64,000 bases of DNA from Cervus elaphus (taxonomy: Eukaryota; Chordata; Mammalia; Artiodactyla; Cervidae), in NCBI RefSeq assembly GCF_910594005.1, contig NC_057848.1:132318155-132382154 (forward strand). Reading direction: 5' to 3'. Below are positions 23,119 to 34,130 of the stretch, piece by piece; the first letter of the stretch is position 1; every line of letters starts with the position of its first letter. The position numbers and the translations under genes are program-made. The notes under the pieces were generated by a model. It searched no databases. It was not told the DNA's origin and worked only from the letters and a program-made list of their open reading frames with translations.

Positions 23119-23737
23119 TGGAGTGATATGGTATATATTCTTCTGTGTTGGCATCCTTTGGCTCAGTATTGTTTGTAAGATTCATTCATGTTGCTCTGTG
23201 CAGTAGTGGTTCATTCTGTTTTGTTCCTATATCACAATTTATTTACCCAGTCTACATCTTATGGAATAAGTGAGTCGTTTTCAATTTTTAGCTATTATAA
23301 ATAATGCTGCTCTGAAGCCTTTTGTATATGACTTTTAATATACTTAAGTATACATTTCTATTGGGTATACACTTAGGAGTTCAATTACTGAGTGTGCAAG
23401 TGTTAAGCTTTATTAGATATGATCAAACAGTTTTTCAAAGAAGTTTTACCAGTTCATACTCCACTAGAACTTTGTGAGAGTTTCAGTCTCTACATAACCT
23501 TGCCAAAACTTGGTATTATCGGTCTATTAAGTTAGCTATTCTAGTGATTATGTAGCAGTTCTGAATTGTGATTTTACTGTGCATTTCTGTCACACGCCAT
23601 GAGATTGGACATTGGCTTTTGGAATACCATTCTTTTGTGAAATGCCTTTGCAATCTTTTTGCTGGTTTTAATTGTATTATCTACTTTTTCTTATTGATTT
23701 GTGAAGTTCTTTATTAATTCTCCATAAGAGATCTTTG

Positions 23738-24258
23738 CAGGCGGATTCTTTACCAACTGAGCTATCTGGGAAGACCTTTTCCAGCAAAGGTCCATCTAGT
23801 CAAAGCTATGATTTTTCCAGTAGTCACGTATGGATGTGAGAGTTGGACTCTAAAGAAAGCTGAATGCTGAAGAATTGATGCTTTTGAGCTGTGGTGTTGG
23901 AAAAGACTCTTGAGAGTCCCTTGGACTGCAAGAATATCCAACCAGTCCATCCTAAAGGAAATCAGTCCTGAATATTCATTGGAAGAGCTGATGCTGAAGC
24001 TGAAACTCCAATACTTTGGCCACCTAATGTGAAGAACTGACTCACTGGAAAAGACCCTGCCGCTGGGAAAGACTGAAGGCAGGAGGAGAAGGGGACAACA
24101 GAGGATGAGATGGTTGGATGGCATCACTGACTCAATGGACATGAGTTTGAGTAAACTCCAGGAGTTGGTGATGGTCAGGGAGGCCTGGAGTGCTGCAGTC
24201 CATGGGGGGGTCACAAAAAGTCAGACATGACTGAGCAACTGAACTGAACTGATCTGAA
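23738..24258 (+). mobile_element. Chimeric insertion: antisense Bov-tA head joined to BovB 3' end
   Basis: Positions 23738-23776 are the reverse complement of a Bov-tA tRNA-like head (ggcggattctttaccaactg, then agctatctgggaagacc). Positions 23777-24258 are sense BovB 3' sequence. The whole unit lies between two perfect 12-bp copies of aagagatctttg (23726-23737 and 24259-24270). A single TSD around both parts suggests one retrotransposition event with template switching. The host is the antisense L1M. Confidence 0.85.
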
Positions 24259-25099
24259 AAGAGATCTTTGTTTAGGTGAATCTCCTGTAGCTTAATTTTC
24301 CATCGCTTAGTGGTGCCTTTTGTTGAACAGAAGTTCTAAACTTTAATAAAGTCTAATTTATTAATCTTTTATGGCTTGAGCTTTTTGGAACCTTGTTAAA
24401 AATTACTTTCCTACATCAAAGGAATTGAGCATACGTGTTTTCCTCTTTTTTTTTTTTTAACCTTTCACATTTCAGTGTCAGATCTATATGTACTTAAATT
24501 TTATTTATACTATCAGGTAGGGGACCAGAGTTGTTGACCATATGAGTGGACAACTGATTCAAATCATTCTTTCCCTAATATACTATGATGGGACAATCAT
24601 GTTGTCTGTGAAAAATAACATTTTTATTTCTTCCTTTACAACCCTGCTACTTTTCTTTCCTTTTTAAAATTTGCCTTATTTCACTAATGACAGTTTCCAA
24701 ATCACCAATACATGTGAGAATTGATCTTAGTGGGTAAGCTTACCTCATTCCCAATCTCAGTAGGAAACCAATCAATAATTCATCATTAATTATGATGTTT
24801 GCTGAACAACTTTTTTTTTAGTTTGTCATTGTGTGATAACTCTATAAGAGATTTTAAAAGCTCCTATCTGTTTCTTTGAATATTTTATCAAATATTTTTT
24901 GTTATCAGTTGAGATAGTCATAGTTTTTCCTCTTTATTTCCTAGTAATGTGATAAATTGCATTCATTTTTGAATATTAAAACAATTGTACATTTCTGAAA
25001 GAAATGAACTTATTTGTGACATTTTATCTTTTCTATATGTTGATGGATATTACTTGAAAATACTTTAAAGTTATTTTTAAAATTTTCATAGTAGAGCTT

Positions 25100-26320
25100 G
25101 AAAGTGAAAGTCACAATCAAAACCACAATGAGGTACCATTACATGCCAGTCAGAATGGCTGCTATCCAAAAGTCTACAAGCAATAAATGCTGGAGAGGGT
25201 GTGGAGAAAAAGGAACCCTCTTACACTGTTGGTGGGAATGCAAACTAGTACAGCCACTATGGAGAACAATGTGGAGATTCCTTAAAAAAACTGGAAATAG
25301 AACTGCCATATGACTCAGCAATCCCGCTGCTGGGCATACACACCGAAGAAACCAGATCTGAAAGAGACACGTGCACCCCAAAGTTCATCACAGCACTGTT
25401 TATAATAGCCAGGACATGGAAGCAAGCTAGATGCCCATCAGCAGACGAATGGATAAGAAGGCTGTGGCACACAATGGAATATTACTCAGACATTAAAAAG
25501 AATACATTTGAATCAGTTCTAATGAGGTGGATGAAACTGTAGCCTATTATACAGAGTGAAGTAAGCCAGAAAGAAAAACCCCAATACAGTATACTAATGC
25601 ATATATATGGAATTTAGAAATATGGTAATGATAACCCTGTATGCAAGACAGCAAGAGAGACACAGATGTATTGAACAGTCTTTTGGACTCTGTGGGAGAG
25701 GGCGAGGGTGGGATAGTATGGGAGAATGGCATTGAAACATGTAAATTATCATATGTGAAACGAATCGCCAGTCGAGGTTCAATGCATGATAGATGCTTGG
25801 GGCTGGTGCCCTGGGATGACCCAGAGGGATGGGATGGGAAGGGAGGTGGGAGGGGGGTTCAGGATGGGGAACACATGTACACCCATTGCAGATTCAAGTC
25901 AATGTATGGCAAAACCAATACAATGTTGTAAAGTTAAATAAATAAATAATTTAAATAAAAAAATAAAAATTTCAAATGTAAAGATCTCTAAAAAAAAAAA
26001 AGAAGAAGAAAGTGAAAGTCACTCAGTCATGTCCAACTCTTTGAGACCCCATGGACGATAAAATCTGTGGAATTCTCCAGGCCAGAATACTGGAGTGAGT
26101 AGCTGTTCCCTTCTCCAGGGGATCTTCCCAACCCAGGGATTGAACCCAGGTCTCCCACATTGTGGGCGGATTCTTTACCAGATGAGCCACAAGGCAAGTC
26201 CAAGAATACTGGAGTGGGTAGCCTATCCCTTCTCTAGGGGGTCTTCCCGACCCAGGAATTGAACTGGAGTCTCCTGCATTGCAGGTGGATTCCTTACCAA
26301 CTGAGCTATCAGGGAAGTCC
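25100..26320 (-). mobile_element. Dimeric Bov-tA SINE, minus strand, split by L1
   Basis: Two tRNA-like heads are present (about 26,105-26,198 and 26,243-26,320) with Bov-A cores, in reverse orientation. Its 3' tail at 25100-25114 is separated from the body at 26008 by an L1 insertion. The compound is flanked by atagtagagctt (25088-25099) and atagcagagttt (26322-26333), a TSD with two mismatches. Read forward, the order is head, partial core, head, full core. Confidence 0.85.
25115..26007 (+). mobile_element. 5'-truncated L1_BT, 0.9 kb, 15-bp TSD
   Basis: Sense L1 3' end: the last part of ORF2 (CWRGCGEKGTLLHCWWEC visible near 25,185), 3'UTR and an A-rich tail. It is flanked by perfect gaaagtgaaagtcac at 25100-25114 and 26008-26022, so it inserted into the tail of the Bov-tA SINE. 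It begins at aatcaaaaccacaatgaggt. Confidence 0.95.
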
Positions 26321-27514
26321 TATAGCAGAGTTTAACCTGCAACTGCAACTAAACTTTTAAATAATGTACCTACAGGTTTTGGTATGAAGATCATCCTGAC
26401 TCCAGAAAACCACTTGGAGGTGTCTCATTTTTCTAGTTTCTGGAAGAGGATTTTTCTCATCTCTTGAAATTACTATTATTTTTCCCTTAACTATTAAAGA
26501 TAATTTACTGGACAGGCCATCTGGGTTATTGGAAGCTTTAAATTATATGTTTATTTGTAAGAAATGGAGCTATGCTTTTTAAAAAAAATTGAGATGTAAT
26601 TCACATACCATAAATCTCCCCCTTTAAAGGATAGAATTCAATAGTTTCTTGTGTATTTCTAAAATTGAACAACCATCACCATCATCTAATTCCAAAATAT
26701 TTTCAGCACCACAAAAAAGTAACCCTAATCTCATTAGCAGTCATACCTCATTCCTCCTTCCATTCAGCCTCTGGAAAACTCTAGTCTACTTTCTGTCTCT
26801 GTGCATTTACCTATTCTGTACATTTCATAAATATGGAATTATACAACATATAGTGTTTGTCTGACTTCTTTCACTTACAATAAAGTTTCCAAAGCTCATC
26901 TATGTTTTAGCATGCATCAGTACTTCATTCCTTTTTATAGCTGTATACTATCATTGTATGTATATACCACATTTTGTTTATCCATTTATAAATTGATAAA
27001 CACTTTTTGGCTATTATGAATAGTTTTTCCATGAAGACTTATATCCAAATTTTTGTATGAACATTTGTTGTCAGTTTCAAAGCAGCTGTACCATTTTACA
27101 TTCTCAGCAGCAATGATGATGGGTTCCAACTTTTCAATATCTTCATGAATGCATGTTACTGTCATTTTTTTCTTTTTTAAATTATGAAAGTATGATAACA
27201 CATTTACAGGAGACTTGGAAAATACAGAGCAAGGTTATATATAGCTCCACTGTATATTACCACTATTTTTTAAGTAGATAAATTAAGATTTTTAGTTGGA
27301 GTTTCAAAATCAAACTCTCAAAATTTAACAGAATGAAGAGACAGAAAAGTAAGAGGATATAGTAGACCTGAAAATCACTATGAACCAATTTTGCATAATT
27401 AAGATTTATACAATGTTCCCACAATGGCGGGATACAAATTCTATTCAAGCTCCCATAGACTATAAACCAGGGACACTGAAACATATACAGGGACTTAAAA
27501 CAAGGATGTATGAA

Positions 27515-27720
27515 GCAGGGCACCCAAAGTCAGTGCTCTGTGACAACCAGAAGGAATGGGGTGGGCAGGGACATGGGAGGGGGGTTCAGGATTGAAGGGA
27601 CACATGTATAGCTGTGGCTGATTCATATTGATGTATGGCAAAAACCATTACAATATTGTAAAGAAATTATCTTCCTTTTTTTTTTTTTTAGAAATTATCT
27701 TCCAATTAAAGTAAATAAAT
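27515..27720 (+). mobile_element. L1 3'-end fragment, 0.2 kb
   Basis: A short sense L1 terminus: ggcacccaaagtcagtgctc, tgatgtatggcaaaaacc, then a diverged aatatcctccaattaaa-type end. It contains the 14-T insertion at 27676-27689. Confidence 0.75.
27676..27689 (-). mobile_element. 14-T insertion with 14-bp direct repeat
   Basis: Fourteen T residues separate two exact copies of agaaattatcttcc (27662-27675 and 27690-27703). The layout matches a poly(A)-only target-primed insertion on the minus strand. Confidence 0.65.
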
Positions 27721-27970
27721 TAAAAAAATCATAAAATAAGGTGCAAAAGTGTCATCATCTAAAAGGTATTGAAATCATATAGAGTCTGTTCTCTTATCAT
27801 TGTGGAATTCTGTCAGAAATCAATATTAAAAGATTTTTGAAAATAAGCCACATATCTTCAAGTGCTATGTGATAGTTACCAAGAGAGATCTTTGACTTAG
27901 CCATTGAAAGCCTTAATAAAGTTAAAAGAATGAAAAAACACAGAGGGCGATTGCAGAGAAGAAACATTTA

Positions 27971-28008
27971 AATGAGAAATTAATATCAAAATGAGAAATT
28001 AATATCAA
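27971..28008. repeat. 19-bp tandem duplication
   Basis: The unit aatgagaaattaatatcaa occurs twice in direct succession (27971-27989 and 27990-28008) inside old L1 sequence. Confidence 0.85.
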
Positions 28009-28734
28009 AGGTATTTTAAAAGCTCCAAGTATTTGGAAATTAAATGTCCACTTTTAAATGATGGGTTTATCTAAGAAGCCATACCAAGGAAAATGAGAAA
28101 ATATTTATAATAGACTAAAAATAAAAAGAGAATTTATCAGAATATGTTGCATGCAGCTGAAGCTGCTCAGTACAACTAAATACAATGTGGATCTTGAATA
28201 ATATAAGAAAACAAATAATGGACACTAGCATAAAGTTTTGTGAAATTTGAACAAAATCTGTTTGATACTGTATCACATGTTAATTACTTTTTAATTTTTT
28301 ACAGCATAGTATTTCTTTATATTTTCAGAATTGAATTAGAAGTTTCAAGCCTCATTGAATTTTTTTAATCACTAAAATAATGAGCTTTCTAGAATTTTAG
28401 CAGGAATACTAGATGTCAGAATAAATGAAACTATATCAAAGTTTTGAGTGAATATAAATTAGAAATCTAGCATTCTATTCATACTTAAACAAGTGGAACC
28501 AAAATGCCATAAACTTTTTAGCTAAGCAAAAATTCATAAGTTCTCTAAAATATATATATTATGCATACTATATATGTACACAAAAGCTTTTCTACTACAC
28601 TTGATAACGGCTTGAGAAAGAACAAAAAATGGAGATGGTGAAATTGGAAAACATATACTAAATGAAATGGGAGCACTGAATATGAAATAAAAAAAGTGAA
28701 ACACACTAGATAAAAGTAAAAGATCACCATATAG

Positions 28735-28872
28735 TCCAGTTGTTTTTAAACATAGCTGCTCATTAGAATCACATCTGGAGCTTTGGAGAAAAAAACAATA
28801 CCTGGGCATTTGCATTTTTAAAAAAAGTCCAAGATAAATCTAATGTGTATCTGGATTTTAAAAATGGTTGCA
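28735..28872. mobile_element. MER5A-like hAT MITE fragment
   Basis: The paired motifs cattagaatcacatctgg and ctaatgtgtatctgg, with aatacctgggcatttgc between them, match the near-palindromic MER5A (hAT-Charlie) layout. The right end is cut by the L1_BT insertion at 28874. Confidence 0.7.
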
Positions 28873-28873
28873 A

Positions 28874-29746
28874 GTTTTTTTTTCCATTTATTTTTATTAG
28901 TTGGAGGCTAATTACTTTACAATATTGTAGTGGTTTTTGCCATACATTGACATGAATCAGCCATGGATTTACATGTATTCCCCATCCCGATCCTCTCTCC
29001 CACCTCCCTCTCCACCCGATCCCTCTGGGTCTTCCCAGTGCACCAGCCCCGAGCACTTGTCTCATGCATCCAACCTGGGCTGGTGATCTGTTTCACCCTT
29101 GATAATATACATGTTTCGATGCTGTTCTCTTTAAACATCCCACCCTCTCCTTCTCCCACAGAGTACAAAAGTCTGTTCTGTACAGCTGTGTCTCTTTTTC
29201 TGTTTTGCATATAGGGTTATCGTTACCATCTTTCTAAATTCCATATATATGCATTAGTATACTATATTGGTGTTTATCTTTCTGGCTTACTTCACTCTGT
29301 ATAATGGGCTCCAGTTTCATCCATCTCATTAGAACTGATTCAAATGAATTCTTTTTAATGGCTGAGTAATATTCCATGGTGCATATGTACCACAGCTTTC
29401 TTATCCATTCGTCTGCTGATGGGCATCTAGCTTGCTTCCATGTCCTGGCTATTATAAACAGTGCTGCGATGAACACTGGGGTGCATGTGTCTCTTCATAT
29501 CTGGTTTCTTCGGTGTGTATGCCCAGGAGTGGGATTGCTGGGTCATATGGCAGTTCCATTTCCAGTTTTTTAAGAAATCTCCACACTGTTCTCCATAGTG
29601 GCTGTACTAGTTTGCATTCCCACCAACAGTGTAAGAGGGTTCCCTTTTCTCCACAGCCTCTCCAGCATTTATTGCTTGTAGACTTTTGGATAGCAGCCAT
29701 TCTGACTGGCGTGTATTGGTACCTCATTGTGGTTTTGATTTTTCTG
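28874..29746 (-). mobile_element. 5'-truncated L1_BT, 0.87 kb, minus strand
   Basis: Reverse L1 3' end: poly-T (28876-28884), ttagttggaggctaattac, then 3'UTR and the end of ORF2 up to cattgtggttttgattt. Its truncation point corresponds to the same L1 nucleotides as the plus-strand copy at 25115. Reverse-strand frames at 29234-29476 and 29452-29727 are ORF2 C-terminal pieces. Confidence 0.93.
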
Positions 29747-29864
29747 CTAAATGGTAGTTTTAGTGATATAGAATTTTATCATTTTCTGTTGACCAATCAT
29801 GATACAGTGGTATTAGAATGAATAATAGTTACATAATCACAGTAGAAAAAGATGTTTATCAGTT

Positions 29865-30006
29865 TTCACAATCTTTTTTGCTGGATACAGTGTCCTTCTG
29901 TTGATGGTTGTTCAACAGTTTATGCTGATTTTAGTTGCAATTTTGGTGCTCTTGCAGGAGGAGATGAGTGCACTTCCTTCTACTCCACCATCTTGAACCA
30001 ATGCCC
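29865..30006 (-). mobile_element. Antisense L1 5'-end-like segment
   Basis: Reads, in reverse, as an L1 5' end: ggttcaagatggtggagtag followed by ctcctgcaagagcaccaaaa. It forms the right border of the 2.84-kb composite insertion. Confidence 0.6.
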
Positions 30007-31798
30007 CATGTTACTGTCCTTTTGATGAGAGCATTTATGTATGAAGTGATATTTTATTGTTTTGATTTGCACTTCTGCAGTGATTAATGATGTTAGGCAT
30101 CATTTCATGTACTTATTGGCCATCTATATATCTCTTTTGGAGAAATATCATTCAAATATTTTACCAATTTTTAAATTGGATTATTTGTCTTTTAATTTTT
30201 TTAGTTATAAGAGTTCTTTATATATTCTGGATACAAATATTTGCCAGATGTGTGACTGAAAATTACTTTCTTCCATTCTCTTAGCTGTCTTTTCACTTTC
30301 TTAGTAGAATTAAAGCACAAAAATTATTTTTAATATAGTCCAATTTATCTATTTTTTAATATTGTTGTTGCTTGCGCTTTTGATGTCATATATAAGAAAC
30401 CATTGCATAATCCAAGTAAATTTATACCTATATTTTTGTCTAGAGTTTTATTGCTTGAGTTCTTACAATTAAACCTTTACACATTTTGAGCTTATTTCTC
30501 TACATAGGGTAAGGTAGGTAAGGTATCTTTTGCATGTAGATACCCAATTGTACCAGCAGCATATATAGAAAGAAATACTTTTTCCCCATTGAATTTTCTT
30601 GACATCAGTGTCAAAGGACATTGGCTGTAGTTGTGTGAGTGAGTTTGTTTCTGAATGCTTGATTTGATACCATTGATCTACAAGTCTATTTTTGACAGTA
30701 CTGTGCTGACTTCATGCTGTAGCTTTGTAATAAGTTTAAAAATCACAAAGTCTGAGTTTTCCAACTTTGTTCTTTCCAAGGTTGTTTTGACTTTTGGTGT
30801 CCCTGGCATTTTCATATACTTTTTAGGATCAATTTGTCTATTACTGCAAAAAAGGTCATTGGGATTTTGAAAGCATATTGAATAAGTAGGTCAATTTGGG
30901 GGGTATTGTCATCTTAACAATATTAAGTATAATAATCCATGAACAGGGGCATTTTCTAATTTCTGTAGGTTTTAAAAAATTTTGGCAATTATGTTTCTTT
31001 TCTGAAATTTCTTCCTAAATATCTTATTCTTTTTAATGCTGTTGTAAATAGAATTATTTTCTTTTATTTCTTTTTTGGATTGTTCATTGCATGTGTACAA
31101 ACACAATTGATTTTATACTTGATATTTATCCTGTAAACTTGCTGAACTTGTTTATTAATTCTAATAGGTTTTCTGTGAATTCCTTAGGGTTCTCTATATA
31201 CAAGATCATTTCATCTGTGAATACAGATTGTTTAACTTCTTCCTTCTCAATCTGGATGCTTTTAATTTATTTTTTCTTGTCTAATTGTCCTGGCTAGAAT
31301 CTCGAACACAATTTTGAATAGAAATGTGTGAAGGTATATCCTTGTGTTACTTGTGATCTTAAGGGGAAAGCTGTGAAGCATTCGACATTAAGTCTGACGT
31401 CAGTTGTGGATTTATTTGTAGCTTCTCTATAACTACATATGTCAGTTAAGTTAAACTTTTAAATTATATTATTTAAAACTCCTATAACCTTGCTGATTTT
31501 GTTTACTGGCTCTATCCAATGAAAGAGGTATGCTGAAATCTCCAACAATTATTCTTGGTTCATTTATTATTCCCTGTTGGTCTATTATTGTGTGTTAGAT
31601 TTTGGGGGCTATATTATTAGACACATACAAATTTTGATTGTTCTATCCTATTGAATTGACTTTCCTGAATTTGAATCATTCTTCTTTCTCTCTAGTAATA
31701 CTTTGGTAAAATTTTTCTCATTCTTTTTCTTTAAAACTTTTAATACACATATTTTAGGCATAACTCTTTTAAATAACAGTGAGTTTTTGTGTGTATAT

Positions 31799-32818
31799 TC
31801 AGTTCAGTTCAGTCACTCAGTCATGTCTGACTCTTTGCGGCCCCCGTGAACTGCAGCACGCCAGGCCTCCCTGTCCATCACTAACTCCCGGAGTCCACCC
31901 AAACCCATGTCCATAGTGTTGGTGATGCCATCCAACCATCTCATCCTCTGTCGTCCCCCTCTCCTCCTGCCCTCAGTCTTTCGCAGCATCAGGGTCTTTT
32001 CCAATGAGTCAGTTCTCTGCATCAGGTGACCAAAGTATTGGAGTTTCAGCTGCAACATCAGTCCTTCCAATGAACACCCAGGACTGATCTCCTTTAGGAT
32101 GGACTGGTTGGATCTCCTTGCAGTCCAAGGGACTCTCAAGAGTCTTCTCTCAAAAGCATCAATTCTTCGGCGCTCAGCTTTCTTTATGGTCCAACTCTCA
32201 CATCCACACATGACTACTGAAAAAACCAGAGCCTTGACTAGACGGACCTTTGTTGGCAAAGTAATGTCTCTGCTCTTTAATATGCTGTTTATGTTGGACA
32301 TAACTTTCTTTCCAAGGAGCAAGCATCTTTTAATTTCATGGCTGCGGTCACCATCTGCAGTGATTTTGGAGCCCAGAAAAATAAAGTCAGACACTGTGTC
32401 TCCTGTTTCCCCATCTGTTTGCCATGAAGTGATGGGACTGGATGCCATGATCTTAGTTTTCTGAATGTTGAGCTTTAAGCCAACTTTTTCACTCTCCTCT
32501 TTCACTTTCATCAAGAGGCTCTTTAGTTCTTTTTTTGCTTTCTGCCATAAGGGTGGTGTCATCTGCATATCTGAGGTTATTGATATTTCTCCCACAATCT
32601 TGATTCCAGCTTGTGCTTCCTCCAGCCCAGCGTTTCTCATGATGTACTCTGCAGGGTGACAATATACAGCCTTGCCGTACTCCTTTTCCTATTTGGAACC
32701 AGTCTGTTGTTCCACGTCCAGTTCTAACTGTTGCTTTCTGACCTGCATATAGGTTTCTCAAGAGGCAGGTCAGGTGGTCTGGTATTCCCATTTCTTTTAA
32801 ATTTAGTCTGACTGCCTT
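31799..32818 (-). mobile_element. BovB 3' part, minus strand, 1.0 kb
   Basis: Begins with the reversed 3' end cagttcagttcagtcactc and runs into RT sequence. It encodes a 275-codon minus-strand frame (32640-31813) in which the region after the RT core is open. At the catalytic box the frame is shifted, so YADD is not read in this frame. It is inserted in antisense L1M number 2. Confidence 0.94.
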
Positions 32819-32830
32819 AGTCTTCAACTT

Positions 32831-32987
32831 TGTTTTTTTTTTCCCATTTATTTTTATTAGTTGGAAGCTAATTACTTTACAATGTTGTAGTGGTTTTTGC
32901 CATACATTGACATGAATCAGCCATGGATTTACATGTGCTCCCCATCCCTATCCACCCTCCCCCATCCTGATCCCCCCTCCCTTCCAC
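32831..32987 (-). mobile_element. L1_BT extreme 3' end, minus strand
   Basis: Only about 155 bp: poly-T then ttagttggaagctaattac to atcctgatcccccctccc. It lies directly behind the 5' edge of the BovB, separated by a few bases (cttcaactttg). Confidence 0.88.
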
Positions 32988-34130
32988 TTTGAATATTTGG
33001 TCTAATGTTACTTATTTTAAGTAGTGATATATTTATATTTAAATTCCTGTGTTCTTTCTCCCCTCATTTTTCCTTCATCTTGACAACTTTTCCTCTTTGG
33101 GGAAATTAATCAAACAATTTTTAAAAAATATTCCATTTTCACTGGTAATTTTTCATTATTTTATTATTCTTTTAATTTTTAACCTAAATATTGCAAACAT
33201 ATACTTGACTTATTTGATTCTAGTCTAAGCTAGATCTTTTAACACTCTCTGAGCAATGCAAGGATTTATAACATTTTAACTCCATTTACCCCTACTTTGC
33301 TTTTGGTCTATTGTTGTTATATATTTTAATTCTCTATTTTAGACCCATAGACTAATAGTTTCATTACTTTGAACAGTCAATTTATATACATGTTTATCCA
33401 TTTTAGTAACTCTTTATGCCTACTTACAGTACCATGATTTCAACTCAGATAATTTTTCTTCTTTCTTTTTCTTTCTTCCTATAGTATTTCTTTAATTAAT
33501 CTAGTTGGTTCTCTTTGATTGAAAATTATATATTTCCTTTTTATTTTTGAAGGATAGTGTCCCTGAATTCTAAGTGGGTGTTTCTTTTATTTCAACATTT
33601 TAAACATATTATTCTATTATTTTCTGTGTTCCATTGTGTTTGGTTAGTCATATTGTTGTTCCTTTAGAGGTAATATGTCATTTTTCTCTGCTTTTCAAAT
33701 TTTAATTTTTCTTTTGTTTTCACACTTTTAATGATTTTATGCCTATATGTAATTACACAGTTTGGATTCATGGAGTTTCTTGATAATGTGGTTTGAGAAA
33801 CATAGAATTACATCTCTTTAGATATTGCAGTATTACTTCTACTCCAGCTCTCCAGTCTTGCCAAATATATAAATTATACATATGATAGACCTTTACACAT
33901 GTCTCATATTTCTTATACTCTTTTATCACTTCTTGTATTTTCTTCCTATATTTTGTTCTGTATACTTTCCACCAACAAGCTTACTGTTCACCATGCCATT
34001 CTTCTGTTGTGCTAATGTACTGTTGATTATATTCAGTCCCTGTTTGATTTCACGTTATCTCAGAATTTTATTTTTCTCTAGAGAAGATTTAATTTTGTTC
34101 CAATAAAAGATGGTGTTAGGAGGATCACAT

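Larger units (their letters stand above)
22681..26575 (-). mobile_element. Old L1 (L1M-type) number 1, antisense, interrupted
   Basis: Antisense L1 ORF2/3' sequence is recognised in pieces: 22681-22910, about 23,120-23,725, 24271-25087 and 26334-26575. Typical blocks are ccatgttgctctgtgc, tttttagctattataaataa and agttctttattaattctcc. It is interrupted by an unassigned about 200-bp segment (22,920-23,118), a BovB chimera and a SINE/L1 nest. High divergence and AT-richness mark it as old. Confidence 0.8.
27164..30006. mobile_element. 2.84-kb composite insertion in L1M, 12-bp TSD
   Basis: The repeat catgttactgtc occurs at 27152-27163 and 30007-30018, exactly where antisense L1M homology stops and resumes. 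The left end is T-rich (atttttttctttttt). The right end resembles a reversed L1 5' end (ccaccatcttgaacc). Inside are sense L1M endonuclease-region pieces (about 27,300-27,514 and 27,720-28,200), a short L1 3' end, MER5A-like sequence and an antisense L1_BT. Confidence 0.65.
26576..34130 (-). mobile_element. Old L1 (L1M-type) number 2, antisense, multiply interrupted
   Basis: The antisense 3' end begins near 26,590 (attgagatgtaattcacat). It continues 26,590-27,163, resumes at 30,007-31,797, and again from about 32,990 to 34,130, where 5'-side blocks such as gaaggatagtgtccctg occur. The interruptions are a 2.84-kb composite (27164-30006), a BovB (31799-32818) and an L1_BT 3' end (32831-32987). 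It lies head-to-tail with L1M number 1. Confidence 0.78.
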
